Shown: positions 6,789 to 16,923, counted from the first letter of the stretch. The stretch is 34,186 nt of DNA from a virus (IMGVR_UViG_3300036670_000069:1-34186), one strand, 5' to 3'. The notes: generated by a model not told the origin, from the sequence alone. Translations and numbers: made by a program.

Positions 6789-7814
6789 ATGGCAAATCGC
6801 ACAACTGCAAATTTAGTAAAGGCACAAGCAAGATTACTTGGAGCTTTTCAATCATCTGAACTTAGATTCAGATTTCCAGCCACATACTTGGCAATTAAGG
6901 GGATGTCCCCTATTATGTTTCCTAACTATTCTGAACTTAGAACAAGAGAAGATAGAGCAGTAGAAACAAACTTCGCTGCAAGAGCTTCAAGAGCTTTAGG
7001 TACAGGTGGAAGAACTCACAATCATACAGGAGTAAAATCAGACAGTACAGTATTGACACCTACATGGGGTTCTTACTCAGATACGTTTAATATGTCTCTA
7101 AAGCAAGCGGATAATTCTCTTTACAATGCTGATGAGCAAATGTTTCAAGAGGTTTCAAACATTGTAGCTAACTTCATGGAAGGCTATGAGACTGCTGCTA
7201 CTGCTTACTTATTTAATAACCGTTCTGGAGTAAACATTGCAACTGCAATGGGAACTTTTGATGAAACTGATGATGTCTTTGAAATCGCAGTAGCAGACGA
7301 AGATACGGCTATACAAATTACTAAGATTGCAATGGATGCTAATAAATATGTTGGCTCGATGACAGTTTTCTGTGATTCAATATCTTTTGCTAAATTCGAA
7401 AAGCAAGCTGCTCAAGGAATTTCAAACGCAACTAACTTATCTTTCCAATTTGGAGGAGTTACTTTTGTACACTCTGTAGAGCTTGGAGCTTTGGCTGCTG
7501 CCTTAGTATCTGGTTACTCTAAAGGATTTTGGATTGTAGTTCCAGAAGGAACTGTAGCAACACTACCTTGGATTCCAATGCAGAATAGAATGGGAGTTTC
7601 TAGTAAACTTTCTGACTACTCTAACATTTTGAATCCTGTAGATGGAGAGTCTTACGCATTGCACAGTTATGAGACATTGGCTGATGACACTGCTAATAAC
7701 GGATACTCTCAAGATGTAGTTATTCAATATGAAGTTTCTCAAGATTTATCTTTTGTAAAAGCTCCATTAACAGTAGCTAGTGAAACTACTATCCAAGCAT
7801 TTGGTATCGTTTAA
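6789..7814 (+). CDS. major capsid protein
   Basis: A 341-aa protein directly after the scaffold, with its own promoter candidate, as expected for the most abundant virion protein. It is Ala/Gly/Ser-rich with alternating helix and strand, and its length fits an HK97-fold capsid subunit without a long delta domain. Regions such as MQNRMGVSSKLSDYS and the C-terminal strands fit a structural protein, but I see no diagnostic motif. Identification is by order (portal, scaffold, capsid) and composition. Confidence 0.8.
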   Translation: MANRTTANLVKAQARLLGAFQSSELRFRFPATYLAIKGMSPIMFPNYSELRTREDRAVETNFAARASRALGTGGRTHNHTGVKSDSTVLTPTWGSYSDTFNMSLKQADNSLYNADEQMFQEVSNIVANFMEGYETAATAYLFNNRSGVNIATAMGTFDETDDVFEIAVADEDTAIQITKIAMDANKYVGSMTVFCDSISFAKFEKQAAQGISNATNLSFQFGGVTFVHSVELGALAAALVSGYSKGFWIVVPEGTVATLPWIPMQNRMGVSSKLSDYSNILNPVDGESYALHSYETLADDTANNGYSQDVVIQYEVSQDLSFVKAPLTVASETTIQAFGIV

Positions 7815-7817
7815 TAA

Positions 7818-8897
7818 ATGATAGAAGTCAACAAAATACAAACAGCATTAGCAGGGATTGTGGGGTTTAAACAACCTTACAACCCTGACTACTCTGTTAT
7901 AGACAATTCAAATACTACTAGCGAATCTGGTTATTACATAAATGACAACCCGTATGCTAAAGTTGAGTATATCAAGGATAGTCAGGATTTTGTTGGTATT
8001 AATGACAGAGATTTTAATTTGTTTCTTAGTGATTTAAAAAAATCATCTATCTCTAGTATTTGCAATCAAGTTTTTAGTGAATACGATTTTATAGATAGAC
8101 AAGTAATTTATAAAGAAGCTTCTAATAAAATAAATTTAGAGACTTTGCCTACAGATGCTTTTGTTGGGTATAAATTAGAAATATCTAAGAGAGAAAATAT
8201 CTCTTTCAGAATAAATAGAGTAATACTAGATTTTCAAGGTAGTGGAGATATTGAAGTTGTTTTATACAACACGTCCGTCAAAGCACCGATTAGGTCTAAA
8301 ATTATAACTGTAACTGAGCAAGACCATATACAGGTTGATTTAAATTGGGCAGTAAATAACACAGAAGGGGTGTGCGGTGGAGATTATTACCTAGGTTATT
8401 ATACTAGCGGAATTACTTTAACTCCTTTTAAAAGGGATTGGGCAGCCTCAAGTATTATTAACTCACCTAAACAGATGTACGTCACAAAGGTTAGTGTTCT
8501 TGACTACAATGGCTCAGATATGTTTGACTTGTCTAAGATAGAAGGGATGTCTGAAAACATAGGTTTGAATCCAGATATAACAGTTTGTGATGACTATACA
8601 GACTTCATCATTAACAATAAAATGTTATTTGCTAGAGCTGTTCAGTTAGAAGGAATCATAAGATGCATACAGTTATATATGTCTTCTCTAAGGAGTAACT
8701 CTAATCAACAAATGTCTGCTCAATTATATGAGAGAATGATGTTAGAGCTAGAAGGCACTAGCGGAGAAAGCGTTGTAAAAGTAAGTGGTTTAAAAAATCA
8801 ATTACTAGGCGAAATTACTTCAATAAGAAGCGAAGTAAATAAACTTAGAATGAGTTTTAATAAGACTAATCAAATAATGGTATCTACATTAAGATAA
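7818..8897 (+). CDS. head-tail connector region protein
   Basis: A 359-aa protein beginning 3 nt after the capsid stop. Unrecognised by sequence. Its middle (about 110-200) reads as beta-rich (YKLEISKRENISFRINRV, VDLNWAVNNTEG) and may be a jelly-roll or Ig-like sandwich. The C-terminal third (about 270-359) is helical (LEGIIRCIQLYMSSLRS, then a coiled-coil-like end). Its position between capsid and tail genes suggests a neck or decoration protein. The stop shares a base with the next start. Confidence 0.6.
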   Translation: MIEVNKIQTALAGIVGFKQPYNPDYSVIDNSNTTSESGYYINDNPYAKVEYIKDSQDFVGINDRDFNLFLSDLKKSSISSICNQVFSEYDFIDRQVIYKEASNKINLETLPTDAFVGYKLEISKRENISFRINRVILDFQGSGDIEVVLYNTSVKAPIRSKIITVTEQDHIQVDLNWAVNNTEGVCGGDYYLGYYTSGITLTPFKRDWAASSIINSPKQMYVTKVSVLDYNGSDMFDLSKIEGMSENIGLNPDITVCDDYTDFIINNKMLFARAVQLEGIIRCIQLYMSSLRSNSNQQMSAQLYERMMLELEGTSGESVVKVSGLKNQLLGEITSIRSEVNKLRMSFNKTNQIMVSTLR

Positions 8898-9436
8898 TGG
8901 CAAATAATTTAATAAACAACCCTGTAGGAATAGATAGTGTGATAAACAAAATACAATCAAAATTGTATAATAGCTTAAACACTTTATGGGGAGTTGAAAT
9001 AGATGGTTTTCCTAGATGCTATGATATTATAAGGGATAAAAGAAAGACTATAGAACACTACTTAGGAAACAAAGAATACTTGTCTTTAATTAGTCACGAT
9101 AGAAATAAATTTTTCTTTTTATCAAATCAAGATTATGTTCAAAACAGTTACTCAACTTACGATACGGTTATAGAATTATATTTTATAGTAAACCTATCTA
9201 AATGCAAGCCATTGTTAGGGCATAGAGGGGACGAGGAGTTAAGACTTGATGTAATTAACGTTTTATCTTTAGTAGGGGATATTTCCCCAAACATGAAGAT
9301 AGTTAAGGGTGTTGAGAATGTATTTAAAGGGTACTCATACAACTTATCTGACGATATGCAACCTTATCACTCATTCAAGATTTCATTGACTATAAATGAC
9401 TTTAAACTAAATAAAACAAATTGTAATGGCAATTAA
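8897..9436 (+). CDS. probable tail-completion/neck protein
   Basis: A 179-aa protein overlapping the previous stop by 1 nt and the next small ORF by 11 nt. Located just before the tail-tube gene, where phages encode head-closure and tail-terminator proteins. The pattern of two long helices at the N-terminus, then strands ending in HSFKISLTINDFKL, is compatible with a tail-terminator fold, but there is no specific motif. Role inferred from order only. Confidence 0.55.
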   Translation: MANNLINNPVGIDSVINKIQSKLYNSLNTLWGVEIDGFPRCYDIIRDKRKTIEHYLGNKEYLSLISHDRNKFFFLSNQDYVQNSYSTYDTVIELYFIVNLSKCKPLLGHRGDEELRLDVINVLSLVGDISPNMKIVKGVENVFKGYSYNLSDDMQPYHSFKISLTINDFKLNKTNCNGN

Positions 9437-9572
9437 AAGAGCAATACAAGAAAAAGAGTTCAAGGTTTTGAAACCGTTTTCTTATGATAAGAAATATTAC
9501 GTAGGAGACGTTGTATTATTGTCAGAATATAAAATTATAAAAAAATTATTAATAAACAAATACATTAAGTAA
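9426..9572 (+). CDS. small 48-aa protein
   Basis: A short, basic product (MAIKRAIQEKEFKVLKPFSY ... NKYIK) whose start overlaps the upstream gene and whose stop is 2 nt before the tail-tube start. The stretch KKYYVGDVVLLSE resembles a small beta-barrel. Tight packing makes it likely to be real. Function unknown. Confidence 0.55.
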   Translation: MAIKRAIQEKEFKVLKPFSYDKKYYVGDVVLLSEYKIIKKLLINKYIK

Positions 9573-9574
9573 TT

Positions 9575-10501
9575 ATGGCACTAATGGACCAAATTGATTT
9601 AATTAACTGTGGCATAGGCGACCTTTCGGGAACTGGTATGCAAGGATGCAGTTTTGATTGGGATAGAGTAGAGACTATTGAATTAAGCTCTAAAAATTAC
9701 CAATACTTAGAAGAGCAAACATTATTAAGCGTTAGGGAGGCTCAGCAAAAAGGAGATTTAATTATTCTACAAGGGATAAAATCTTTCAACCTTTCTGCCG
9801 TAGACCCTAATATTAGTACTGCTGATGGTTCTGGATACGAAACAGTTACAGGAGAACTTCCTTATAAGTACAACGTTATGTTTGACAATAACGGAGTAAA
9901 CTTTTGGAAAGCACTTAGAAAATTAAATTCTAAAGACCAGTATAACGTTGCTTTTTATGACGTAGAAGGTAATAAGATTTTTACTCAAAGTAAATCTGGA
10001 GTAGTAAGAGGTTTTGCTAGTAAAATGATTTTCACAGGTCAATACAAAGGTAAAGAAGGTAACAACCCTGCTGAATGTAGTATGACGATACAATTAGCTG
10101 ACTATTCAGAAATGGAAAGACAGTCTTTCATCGCTGGAGACAATTTAGATTTTAGTGCTAAGTCTGACTTAGAAGGAGTTAATGATTTCAAATTAACTGC
10201 AAGTCCTGTAGCTAGTGCTTCAACATTTATTGTTGTTACTGCTCTATTATTGGATAAATCTCATTTTGTAGATGGTTTATTAGTAACTGACTTCTTGGTT
10301 AAGAAGGATGGAGTTGTAATTGTTCCTACTGCTGTAGTTGCAGATGCTTCTGCAAAAACATATAAGTTTACAGTACCAGCAGTAGCGACTGCGGAAGTTT
10401 ATACCGTATCGTCTTGGGATGCTGATTTATTGGTTCCGATAATTCAAAGTGCTTCTGGTCTATTGTTTAAATCAGATATAGCAAGTGTAATAGTTTCATA
10501 A
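9575..10501 (+). CDS. major tail (tube) protein
   Basis: A 308-aa protein upstream of the tape measure and immediately followed by a terminator, as expected for the abundant tail-tube subunit. The N-terminal two-thirds alternates strands (GIKSFNLSAVDPN, YKYNVMFDN, CSMTIQLADYSE), like the tube fold. The last ~95 residues (from about 210, LTASPVASASTF) look like a separate Ala/Val-rich Ig-like domain that would decorate the tail surface. Identification by position, size and domain pattern. Confidence 0.7.
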   Translation: MALMDQIDLINCGIGDLSGTGMQGCSFDWDRVETIELSSKNYQYLEEQTLLSVREAQQKGDLIILQGIKSFNLSAVDPNISTADGSGYETVTGELPYKYNVMFDNNGVNFWKALRKLNSKDQYNVAFYDVEGNKIFTQSKSGVVRGFASKMIFTGQYKGKEGNNPAECSMTIQLADYSEMERQSFIAGDNLDFSAKSDLEGVNDFKLTASPVASASTFIVVTALLLDKSHFVDGLLVTDFLVKKDGVVIVPTAVVADASAKTYKFTVPAVATAEVYTVSSWDADLLVPIIQSASGLLFKSDIASVIVS

Positions 10502-10527
10502 TTTTTTTTATTTGTTATTTTTAATCG

Positions 10528-10554
10528 GGGATTGCGTAAAAGCAATCCCTTTTT
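10528..10554 (+). terminator. Rho-independent terminator after tail tube
   Basis: GGGATTGC (10528-10535), loop GTAAAA, GCAATCCC (10542-10549) and five T (10550-10554) make a strong intrinsic terminator 27 nt after the tail-tube stop. It ends only 10 nt before the next gene's ATG, so downstream genes need read-through. Confidence 0.85.
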
Positions 10555-10564
10555 GTTTATATAT

Positions 10565-11017
10565 ATGACTGTAGATGAGTACTTAGATAATGCTAAATTT
10601 GTTTCTGATAATTTACAATCAGAGGTAAATAATATTGTTTACTCAAGCGAAGTAGAAATAATTAATTTGAATACAGAAGACCAATTGTTTAAAAGAGGAG
10701 TTGGTTTAGAGAATAGTGTACTAGGTCAATATAAAACAAATAGTTATCCAGAAGCAGGCTCTTCACTTAGAGGTTATCCTAAGAACAGAGGAGACAAATA
10801 CAACTTCTTAAAGACAGGTAGATTATTCAATGATATGAGTGTAGAATTAAATGGATACAAACTTACGATAACTAACTCCGATACTGAAAATAAAATAGGT
10901 TCTTTGTTGAGATTGACGGGGCAAGAGTTTATAGGCTTAACAGAAGAAAATCAAGAGAAGTTAAACTACGAAATAATAAAGCCTAAGTTAGATGAATTTA
11001 TAAAAAAGTACTTATGA
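10565..11017 (+). CDS. hypothetical tail-region protein
   Basis: A 150-aa protein. I use the ATG at 10565 because the longer open frame would start with TTG inside the terminator hairpin. Features include DQLFKRGVGLENSVLGQY (about 41-58), YNFLKTGRLFNDM and a C-terminal EFIGLTEENQEKLNYEIIKP, an arrangement I associate with conserved small proteins in tail regions of Bacteroidota phages. Function unknown. It overlaps the next start by 4 nt (ATGA), so the two are coupled. Confidence 0.65.
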   Translation: MTVDEYLDNAKFVSDNLQSEVNNIVYSSEVEIINLNTEDQLFKRGVGLENSVLGQYKTNSYPEAGSSLRGYPKNRGDKYNFLKTGRLFNDMSVELNGYKLTITNSDTENKIGSLLRLTGQEFIGLTEENQEKLNYEIIKPKLDEFIKKYL

Positions 11018-11619
11018 TTTATTACGAAAGTATAGAAACATTACCTTTATTTAATTGGGATAATTATTTAAAGAACAAAGATAAAAATTGGTTTAGAGTA
11101 GATTTCGATGGCAGAGAATCTAAAATAACCAATAAAGAATTGGATAAGATAGAAGCTGATATTCAGGACGAGTACTTTATAGCTATAGATGACAGAGAGT
11201 TCGCTCATAGGCTTCAAAAATGGGTAAAGATAGATAACCTTACCACTAAGTATAATATGGTCTCTATGCTCTTAAAAAGGATGTGGAAGGGATTCGCTGA
11301 TAATGAGATGGAGCTTAGAGAAAGGTTTATAAATACTCTAGCTCTTTATGGGTTTAAGTTCCCTAAAATAAACACTCTTGGAGGAGATGCTGAGGAGATA
11401 ATTAAAATGAATACTAAGTTACAGAGTTTAAAAACTCAGATTGATATTCTAAGGAGTGAGATGGTTGAGGATGGTAAGGAAAAATCAAGTAGTTTAAACA
11501 AGCAATTAATAATAATGTCACTAGGTCTTAATTTCGGTTATAAGTTAAACGCAAAAGAAATAACTGTAGCAGAGTGGGTTGAAATGTGTAAAATACTAAA
11601 AGAAAAGAATAATGGCTAA
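11014..11619 (+). CDS. possible tail assembly chaperone
   Basis: A 201-aa, mostly helical, acidic protein immediately before the tape measure gene, where tail assembly chaperones are encoded. The C-terminal KQLIIMSLGLNFGYKLNAKE followed by VAEWVEMCKIL resembles the end of small chaperone-type proteins. I see no slippery heptamer that would create a longer frameshift product, which is the usual hallmark. It overlaps the upstream gene by 4 nt and the downstream gene by 8 nt. Confidence 0.5.
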   Translation: MIYYESIETLPLFNWDNYLKNKDKNWFRVDFDGRESKITNKELDKIEADIQDEYFIAIDDREFAHRLQKWVKIDNLTTKYNMVSMLLKRMWKGFADNEMELRERFINTLALYGFKFPKINTLGGDAEEIIKMNTKLQSLKTQIDILRSEMVEDGKEKSSSLNKQLIIMSLGLNFGYKLNAKEITVAEWVEMCKILKEKNNG

Positions 11620-14320
11620 TACAATAGACTTAATTGTTGGCGAAGGAGCCGAGAGACAAATTGCGAAGCTAATAAGCGACCTTACTCAAGTAAATGAACT
11701 AATACTTCAAACAGCTCAAAGCGCAGCTAAGTTAGGCTCTGCTTCAACTCCTAGTGGTGCAGGTAATAGTTCTACCGAAAACGGAAATGCAGTAAAACAA
11801 ATGCGTGAGCTTTCTGCCGAGGTAGATAAGTATGAGAAAAAATTATTGGAATTAGTTGCTGCTAAGAATAAATATACTGATAGCGCATTAAAAGAAAGGA
11901 CTGAGACGACTTTAGCCAGAAGAGAAGCGGTAAATCAAATCAAATCCACTTCTATAATGACTAGTGCTTATGAGAAGTTAGATATAGAACATAAGCAAGC
12001 AATGAAGTCTGCTCAAGCACTAGGAGCTACTTACGGAGCTACTTCTCAGCAATTTTTATTAGCTGCTGAAAAAGCAAATTTACTAGACGCAAAACTTAAA
12101 GAAATTGATAGTAAAGTAGGAAAAAACACTAGAAATGTAGGTAATTACAAGAGTGGATTTGACAGCTTGGGGAACTCAATTAACCAACTTACTAGAGAAG
12201 CTCCTGCATTTGCGGTATCTATGAATACTGGTTTTCTAGCGTTATCTAACAACATCCCTATATTTACAGATGAAATAGTTAAGTTAAAAAAAGCTAACTT
12301 AGACTTAAACGCAACAGGAAAACCAAGTGTATCTATATTTAAAAGTTTAGCATCTTCTATATTTACTTGGCAGACAGCTATAAGTTTAGCGGTTACACTA
12401 CTTACTGTTTATGGTGCTAAATTAATAGATTATGTTTTTAATACAGATGCGGCTGAAAAAGCTACTGTAAAATTAACTGAGTCTTTAAAAGACAATAGCG
12501 AACAAATAAAAAGAAATATATCTGATTTAGAAAATCAAGCGTCTGCTGATATAGAGTTAGCTAAACAAAGAGGAGCTAGTGAAAAAGAATTAGCTGCTAT
12601 AAGATTAAAAGCTGGATTAGACTCAGTAACGGAATTAGAGAAGAATAATAATGAATTAATAAGTAAACTCGACGAGTTTGATAGCTATAGATTACTAAAA
12701 GCTCAAGATATTAGTTTAGCGTTCCTGTCTCTAAGGAAAAAGTATAACGGAGACAATGAAAAGGCGCAAAAAGAATATATTAGGAGAGAAAACGAATTTA
12801 CAGATGAGAATAGAAAATTAATATTAGAAGATAAAATAAAATCTGACGAAGAATTAAGAAAGCAAAACAATAAAAACACACAGTTAGCTCTTGAAAATTT
12901 AACTAATGAAAAAGATGAAGATAGAAAAATAAGAGAAAAGGCAAACGAAGATAATAAAAAAAATAATGAAGAAAGACTAAAGGACATATTCGAAGCTAAT
13001 AAAAAAGAGTTAGAAATAGAGCAGTATAAAAAAGAAAGTATTATAGATGCTGAGTTTTCTACTTACAAAGAAAAAGAAAAAGCACTATTAGAATATAATG
13101 ATATACGCCAAGCTATAATAAATCTTAGCTTCAAGGAGGAGATTAGATTAGCCGAAGGAGATTATAATAAATTGCAATTAGCTAACTTAGATTATCAATT
13201 AGCTATTCTCAAACAAACTCAAGATAGTTTCTCTAAGTTAAGTACGATTAAAAAGAATGAGGAAGCAAAAAAACTAGCAGAATATAAAGCAGTATTAAAA
13301 TTATTAACTGACGAGGAGGAAAAAGCAGCTGAAATAACAGAGGCTTTAGAGCAAAGTAAGACTGACGCTATTCTAAGGAGTTTCAAAGCTATAGATAAGC
13401 AAATTGATGAGCAAATAGCCAAAACGGAAGAAGCTAAAAAGGCAGTAGAGAATTACTTAGGAAGCTTCGTTACAGAGTTCGCAGCTAATTCTGGCTTTTC
13501 AGAGACTTTTGACATTTTAACAGGTAAGATAGAAGGATTTGGAACGGATGTAGCCGTGACTTTTAACGCTATAGCTGAATCTGCTCAAGAAGCTTTTAAC
13601 TTTATAAGCAATGCTTCTCAAAACAACTTTGAAGGAGAAAAGAAAAGGTTACAAGAACAATATGATTTAGCAATAGGATTTGCGGGAGATAGTAGCTCTG
13701 CTAAAGCTAAGTTAGCTGATGATTTAGAAAAGAAGCAGAACGAAATAGCTAATAGAGAAGCTAAAGCTAAAAAGAAACAGGCATTATTTAATATCGCAAT
13801 AGATACTGCTCAAGCTATAGCATCTGCCTTACCAAATGTGCCTCTATCAATAGCAGTAGCATTATTAGGGGGTATTCAGTTAGCAATGGTATCTGCTCAA
13901 GAAGTGCCTAAGTTCTTTGCTGGAGGAGAACATGATGGAGGATTAATGTTAGTGAATGATGGTAAAGAATTTAATTTTAGAGAGACTGTAGTCACTCCCG
14001 ATGGGAATATACTAAAGCCACAAGGTAAAAACGTATTAATGGACGCTCCAAAAGGAACTCAAATTTATACAGACGCACAATGGCAAGAGCAAGAGTTAAG
14101 AGCAATGTTGGAGAGCAGAGGAATTTCAATGAATAGCTCAATTAACTCAAATGGAATGACCGCAAATGAAATGGATGGAGTTTTGGCAAAACATTTTAGT
14201 AAAATTCAAACCAATCACACTACCTTTGACAAAAAAGGTTTTAGCTCTTGGGCAGAAGCCAATGGTAATAGAACAATAAAGGATAGTAACAGAGTTAGTA
14301 GAACTGGTTTTAAAGTATAA
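11612..14320 (+). CDS. tail tape measure protein
   Basis: A 902-aa protein, the longest gene here, which sets tail length and helps DNA entry. The N-terminal half has long helices and the segment VGKNTRNVGNYKSGFDSLGN (about 169-188), followed by PAFAVSMNTGFLALSNNIP, a pattern I recognise from tape measures of Bacteroidota phages and prophages. A hydrophobic stretch is at about 250-270. A long E/K-rich coiled coil spans roughly 285-545. A second hydrophobic, Ala-rich region is at about 728-765. The C-terminus is a small globular part. Gene order and architecture agree. Confidence 0.9.
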   Translation: MANTIDLIVGEGAERQIAKLISDLTQVNELILQTAQSAAKLGSASTPSGAGNSSTENGNAVKQMRELSAEVDKYEKKLLELVAAKNKYTDSALKERTETTLARREAVNQIKSTSIMTSAYEKLDIEHKQAMKSAQALGATYGATSQQFLLAAEKANLLDAKLKEIDSKVGKNTRNVGNYKSGFDSLGNSINQLTREAPAFAVSMNTGFLALSNNIPIFTDEIVKLKKANLDLNATGKPSVSIFKSLASSIFTWQTAISLAVTLLTVYGAKLIDYVFNTDAAEKATVKLTESLKDNSEQIKRNISDLENQASADIELAKQRGASEKELAAIRLKAGLDSVTELEKNNNELISKLDEFDSYRLLKAQDISLAFLSLRKKYNGDNEKAQKEYIRRENEFTDENRKLILEDKIKSDEELRKQNNKNTQLALENLTNEKDEDRKIREKANEDNKKNNEERLKDIFEANKKELEIEQYKKESIIDAEFSTYKEKEKALLEYNDIRQAIINLSFKEEIRLAEGDYNKLQLANLDYQLAILKQTQDSFSKLSTIKKNEEAKKLAEYKAVLKLLTDEEEKAAEITEALEQSKTDAILRSFKAIDKQIDEQIAKTEEAKKAVENYLGSFVTEFAANSGFSETFDILTGKIEGFGTDVAVTFNAIAESAQEAFNFISNASQNNFEGEKKRLQEQYDLAIGFAGDSSSAKAKLADDLEKKQNEIANREAKAKKKQALFNIAIDTAQAIASALPNVPLSIAVALLGGIQLAMVSAQEVPKFFAGGEHDGGLMLVNDGKEFNFRETVVTPDGNILKPQGKNVLMDAPKGTQIYTDAQWQEQELRAMLESRGISMNSSINSNGMTANEMDGVLAKHFSKIQTNHTTFDKKGFSSWAEANGNRTIKDSNRVSRTGFKV

Positions 14321-14323
14321 TTT

Positions 14324-16900
14324 ATGAGATATTTTTTAGATTTTAAATCTGACAATTACGGAAGGAAAGTAATAGATGAACCATTTGGAGCAAGCGGAAT
14401 TAATTTTTCGCTTAACCAGAAACCTGATGGTATGGGTAGAGACATTTCTTTTAGCGGAGGAGAGATAATGTTTGAGTTTACCTATCTTAGAGAACACGAA
14501 TTAAAGCAGCTTTTATACTATAATAGAAAATTTGGTTTTGAATCAAATGTAGTCTTAACCATAGAAATTGATGAGAATAATAAATATACTTGTGATTTAG
14601 ATTTCGCTACTGCTGAGACAGATGATTTAGAATACTTTAAATGCAAGGGCATAGAGGATGCTAAATTACAGATAGTAAAAAGCAGAAAAGAAGTCAAGGT
14701 AGATTTATTTAGTAATACAGATATAGATGGAAATTATATCGCTCCATTAATTGCTGAGAATATGCTTTTGTTAGCCAAGCCTGTAATACAATCTTCTGAA
14801 TGGGTAAGTACACAAAAGTTTTCAGAGCGTTTAGAGACTTCTGATAATAGATTTTATTCAATAAACTCTGCTCAAAATTTAATAAAAACAGGTGTTCAAG
14901 GAGACAATACTTTCTTTTCAATAAACTCAAATAGCATAAAAGACTTTAGAGTTTTAAAAGCAGAAGAAACACTACAAAATATAAAGATAAAAATTGATAT
15001 TCCAGAATTTAATTACAAGACATTAGTTACAGGCGGAGGTAATGGATACTTGGATTATAGCTTTGATATTTACTACGGAGGAGATTTAGAGACTACTCCT
15101 TTAAATCAAATGAAAAAAATAACTCTTCTGCAGGAAACGACTAATGAAAACGTAGAGGTTGTTTTGTCTTTAAATACAGAGGTAACTATAGATTCTTTGA
15201 GTAGAGGAGAAGCTATTTACATATCGCATAACTTTTTTTTAAGGCAGTCTGCTTTATTTGGTTTCTTTAAGGCTGATTTTACCTTACCAGAAATGCAAAT
15301 GAAACTCTCTGTAGAAAGCACTTCTTATAATTCAATTAGTAAATCAATAAGACTAATAGATGTAATGCGTCAAGTAGTTCGCTCTATATCTGGTCTTGAA
15401 ATAAACGCTCCTAGATTTGAATCTTTAGGCGAATTTTATGACAATAGAATTTTAAACGGTAACTTACTTAGGGGTTTGATAGATAAGCCTTTTAGTATAA
15501 GTTTGGAAGATATTGAAAAGTCAATACCTGAATTTAAAGGGGATTGGGAGATAGGTAGCGATGGTAAAGTATTCTTTGGTGTAGAGAAAGATTTTTATAC
15601 AGGATTAGAAAGCGGATTCTTTGATAATACTCAGTTTTCAGAGATGAGCAAAACCTATAATCCAAAGTATAGCGTTAATCAATTATCGTACTCTTACGAA
15701 AAGTTTCAGTCTCAGAAGGAGAATGAGGAGTTAAATTCATACGATTTAATACACGGAGAATCTAAATTAACTCTGTTTAATAAAAACGTAGAGAATAAAA
15801 AAGAAGTAAAAGTAAAATGGATTAGAGATGCGTTTCTTATAGAGACACAAAGAAGAAAAGCTATAACAATAACTGAAAGCACTTCATCTCAAGATGATGA
15901 AGATATTTTTTGCATAGACTCTATAACTACTAATTTCGACAATGAATTTACAGAAGTTAGTATTTTAAAACATTTTTGGGATGAAGCTACTCAGAAGTTG
16001 GTAATTAGGAATAGTGGAGACATCAACTTTATTTCTTTAGGAATATTGTTCGATAGCATATTCTTCATACAGCCAAATGATTATAACGCAGGTACTTATC
16101 GTGTCTTTTCAGTTACGTCAAGTAAATTAGAGTTAACACGTTTACTAGGCACTAACAACTCAGGAGGTAATGGGTTAAGAAGCACTAAATACACTTACGT
16201 ATTAGAAGCTTATCAAGTTCCCTTTACTAATTATACTGATTTAGGCTTTACTGAAACTTCTAACTTGAATAGCGCAAATAATTATAGTAACAGGAGGTAT
16301 TCTATAGCTAGGAATATAAATAATTATTGGCAGTCCTATTTAGCTACTTGCAACTTATATTGGAAAGATAAACCAATTAAAAACACTTGGTACAAAAACA
16401 ACGGGGATTACGAGTCTAAATATAACGGTATAAAGTTAAAGGAAAACGAAAATATAACTCCTAAGAACCCAATATTGTCTCCTGTAGTATACAATCAGAT
16501 TGTATTCGCTAACGTAGCGTTTGAAGACTATATAGCGTTACAGGCTGACGTTAGAACTAATAGGGGATATATAAGAACTTTAGACAACAATAATACTGTA
16601 ATAAAAGTTTACCCGATAGATATGGAGTATTCGCTTTTAGAGATGGAGTTAATCATTAAGGCAGAAGAGAAATACGAGCCTACAAATATGACTATAAGCA
16701 CTCAATTTGACTACATACTTGTGAACGATGAGACTAGAATACAGTCAGTTATATATGAAGTTCAAAACGAGAAACTATTTTTATACGACGAAAATAGATT
16801 TAGATTGTACAATGGAGTGTATTGGTTTGAAGTAAAGGTTAATGGCGCAACTCCTAGTACTATTACTCAATTAAAAGATTGGTTAGACCTATTAAGCTAA
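14324..16900 (+). CDS. large distal tail / baseplate protein
   Basis: An 858-aa protein 3 nt after the tape measure, where the distal tail and tail-hub proteins are found. The N-terminal ~120 residues (YFLDFKSDNYGRKVIDEPFG ... CDLDFATAETDD) look like a beta-sandwich of the distal-tail type. The rest is long, mixed beta, with many aromatic residues and an Asn/Tyr-rich region near 620-700. It may combine hub and receptor-contact roles. No enzymatic motif is evident. Confidence is good for a virion tail component and low for the exact role. Confidence 0.65.
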   Translation: MRYFLDFKSDNYGRKVIDEPFGASGINFSLNQKPDGMGRDISFSGGEIMFEFTYLREHELKQLLYYNRKFGFESNVVLTIEIDENNKYTCDLDFATAETDDLEYFKCKGIEDAKLQIVKSRKEVKVDLFSNTDIDGNYIAPLIAENMLLLAKPVIQSSEWVSTQKFSERLETSDNRFYSINSAQNLIKTGVQGDNTFFSINSNSIKDFRVLKAEETLQNIKIKIDIPEFNYKTLVTGGGNGYLDYSFDIYYGGDLETTPLNQMKKITLLQETTNENVEVVLSLNTEVTIDSLSRGEAIYISHNFFLRQSALFGFFKADFTLPEMQMKLSVESTSYNSISKSIRLIDVMRQVVRSISGLEINAPRFESLGEFYDNRILNGNLLRGLIDKPFSISLEDIEKSIPEFKGDWEIGSDGKVFFGVEKDFYTGLESGFFDNTQFSEMSKTYNPKYSVNQLSYSYEKFQSQKENEELNSYDLIHGESKLTLFNKNVENKKEVKVKWIRDAFLIETQRRKAITITESTSSQDDEDIFCIDSITTNFDNEFTEVSILKHFWDEATQKLVIRNSGDINFISLGILFDSIFFIQPNDYNAGTYRVFSVTSSKLELTRLLGTNNSGGNGLRSTKYTYVLEAYQVPFTNYTDLGFTETSNLNSANNYSNRRYSIARNINNYWQSYLATCNLYWKDKPIKNTWYKNNGDYESKYNGIKLKENENITPKNPILSPVVYNQIVFANVAFEDYIALQADVRTNRGYIRTLDNNNTVIKVYPIDMEYSLLEMELIIKAEEKYEPTNMTISTQFDYILVNDETRIQSVIYEVQNEKLFLYDENRFRLYNGVYWFEVKVNGATPSTITQLKDWLDLLS

Positions 16901-16915
16901 TAAGATATTTTTCAG

Positions 16916-16923
16916 TATATTTG
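16916..16923 (+). promoter_or_regulatory. TAnnTTTG -7 box
   Basis: TATATTTG lies in the 43-nt gap between the large tail gene and the next ORF, 20 nt before its start. No TTG is present at the usual -33 distance. Its location in one of the few gaps of this operon makes it a plausible promoter for the tail-tip genes. Confidence 0.4.

Noticed and set aside
10532-10564. Upstream TTG start for the gene after the tail tube
   Set aside because: The extra codons lie inside the terminator hairpin and its T-run; the ATG at 10565 is a better start.
10565-11619. Programmed frameshift between the two genes before the tape measure
   Set aside because: The genes overlap by ATGA with separate starts, and I found no convincing slippery heptamer at the junction.
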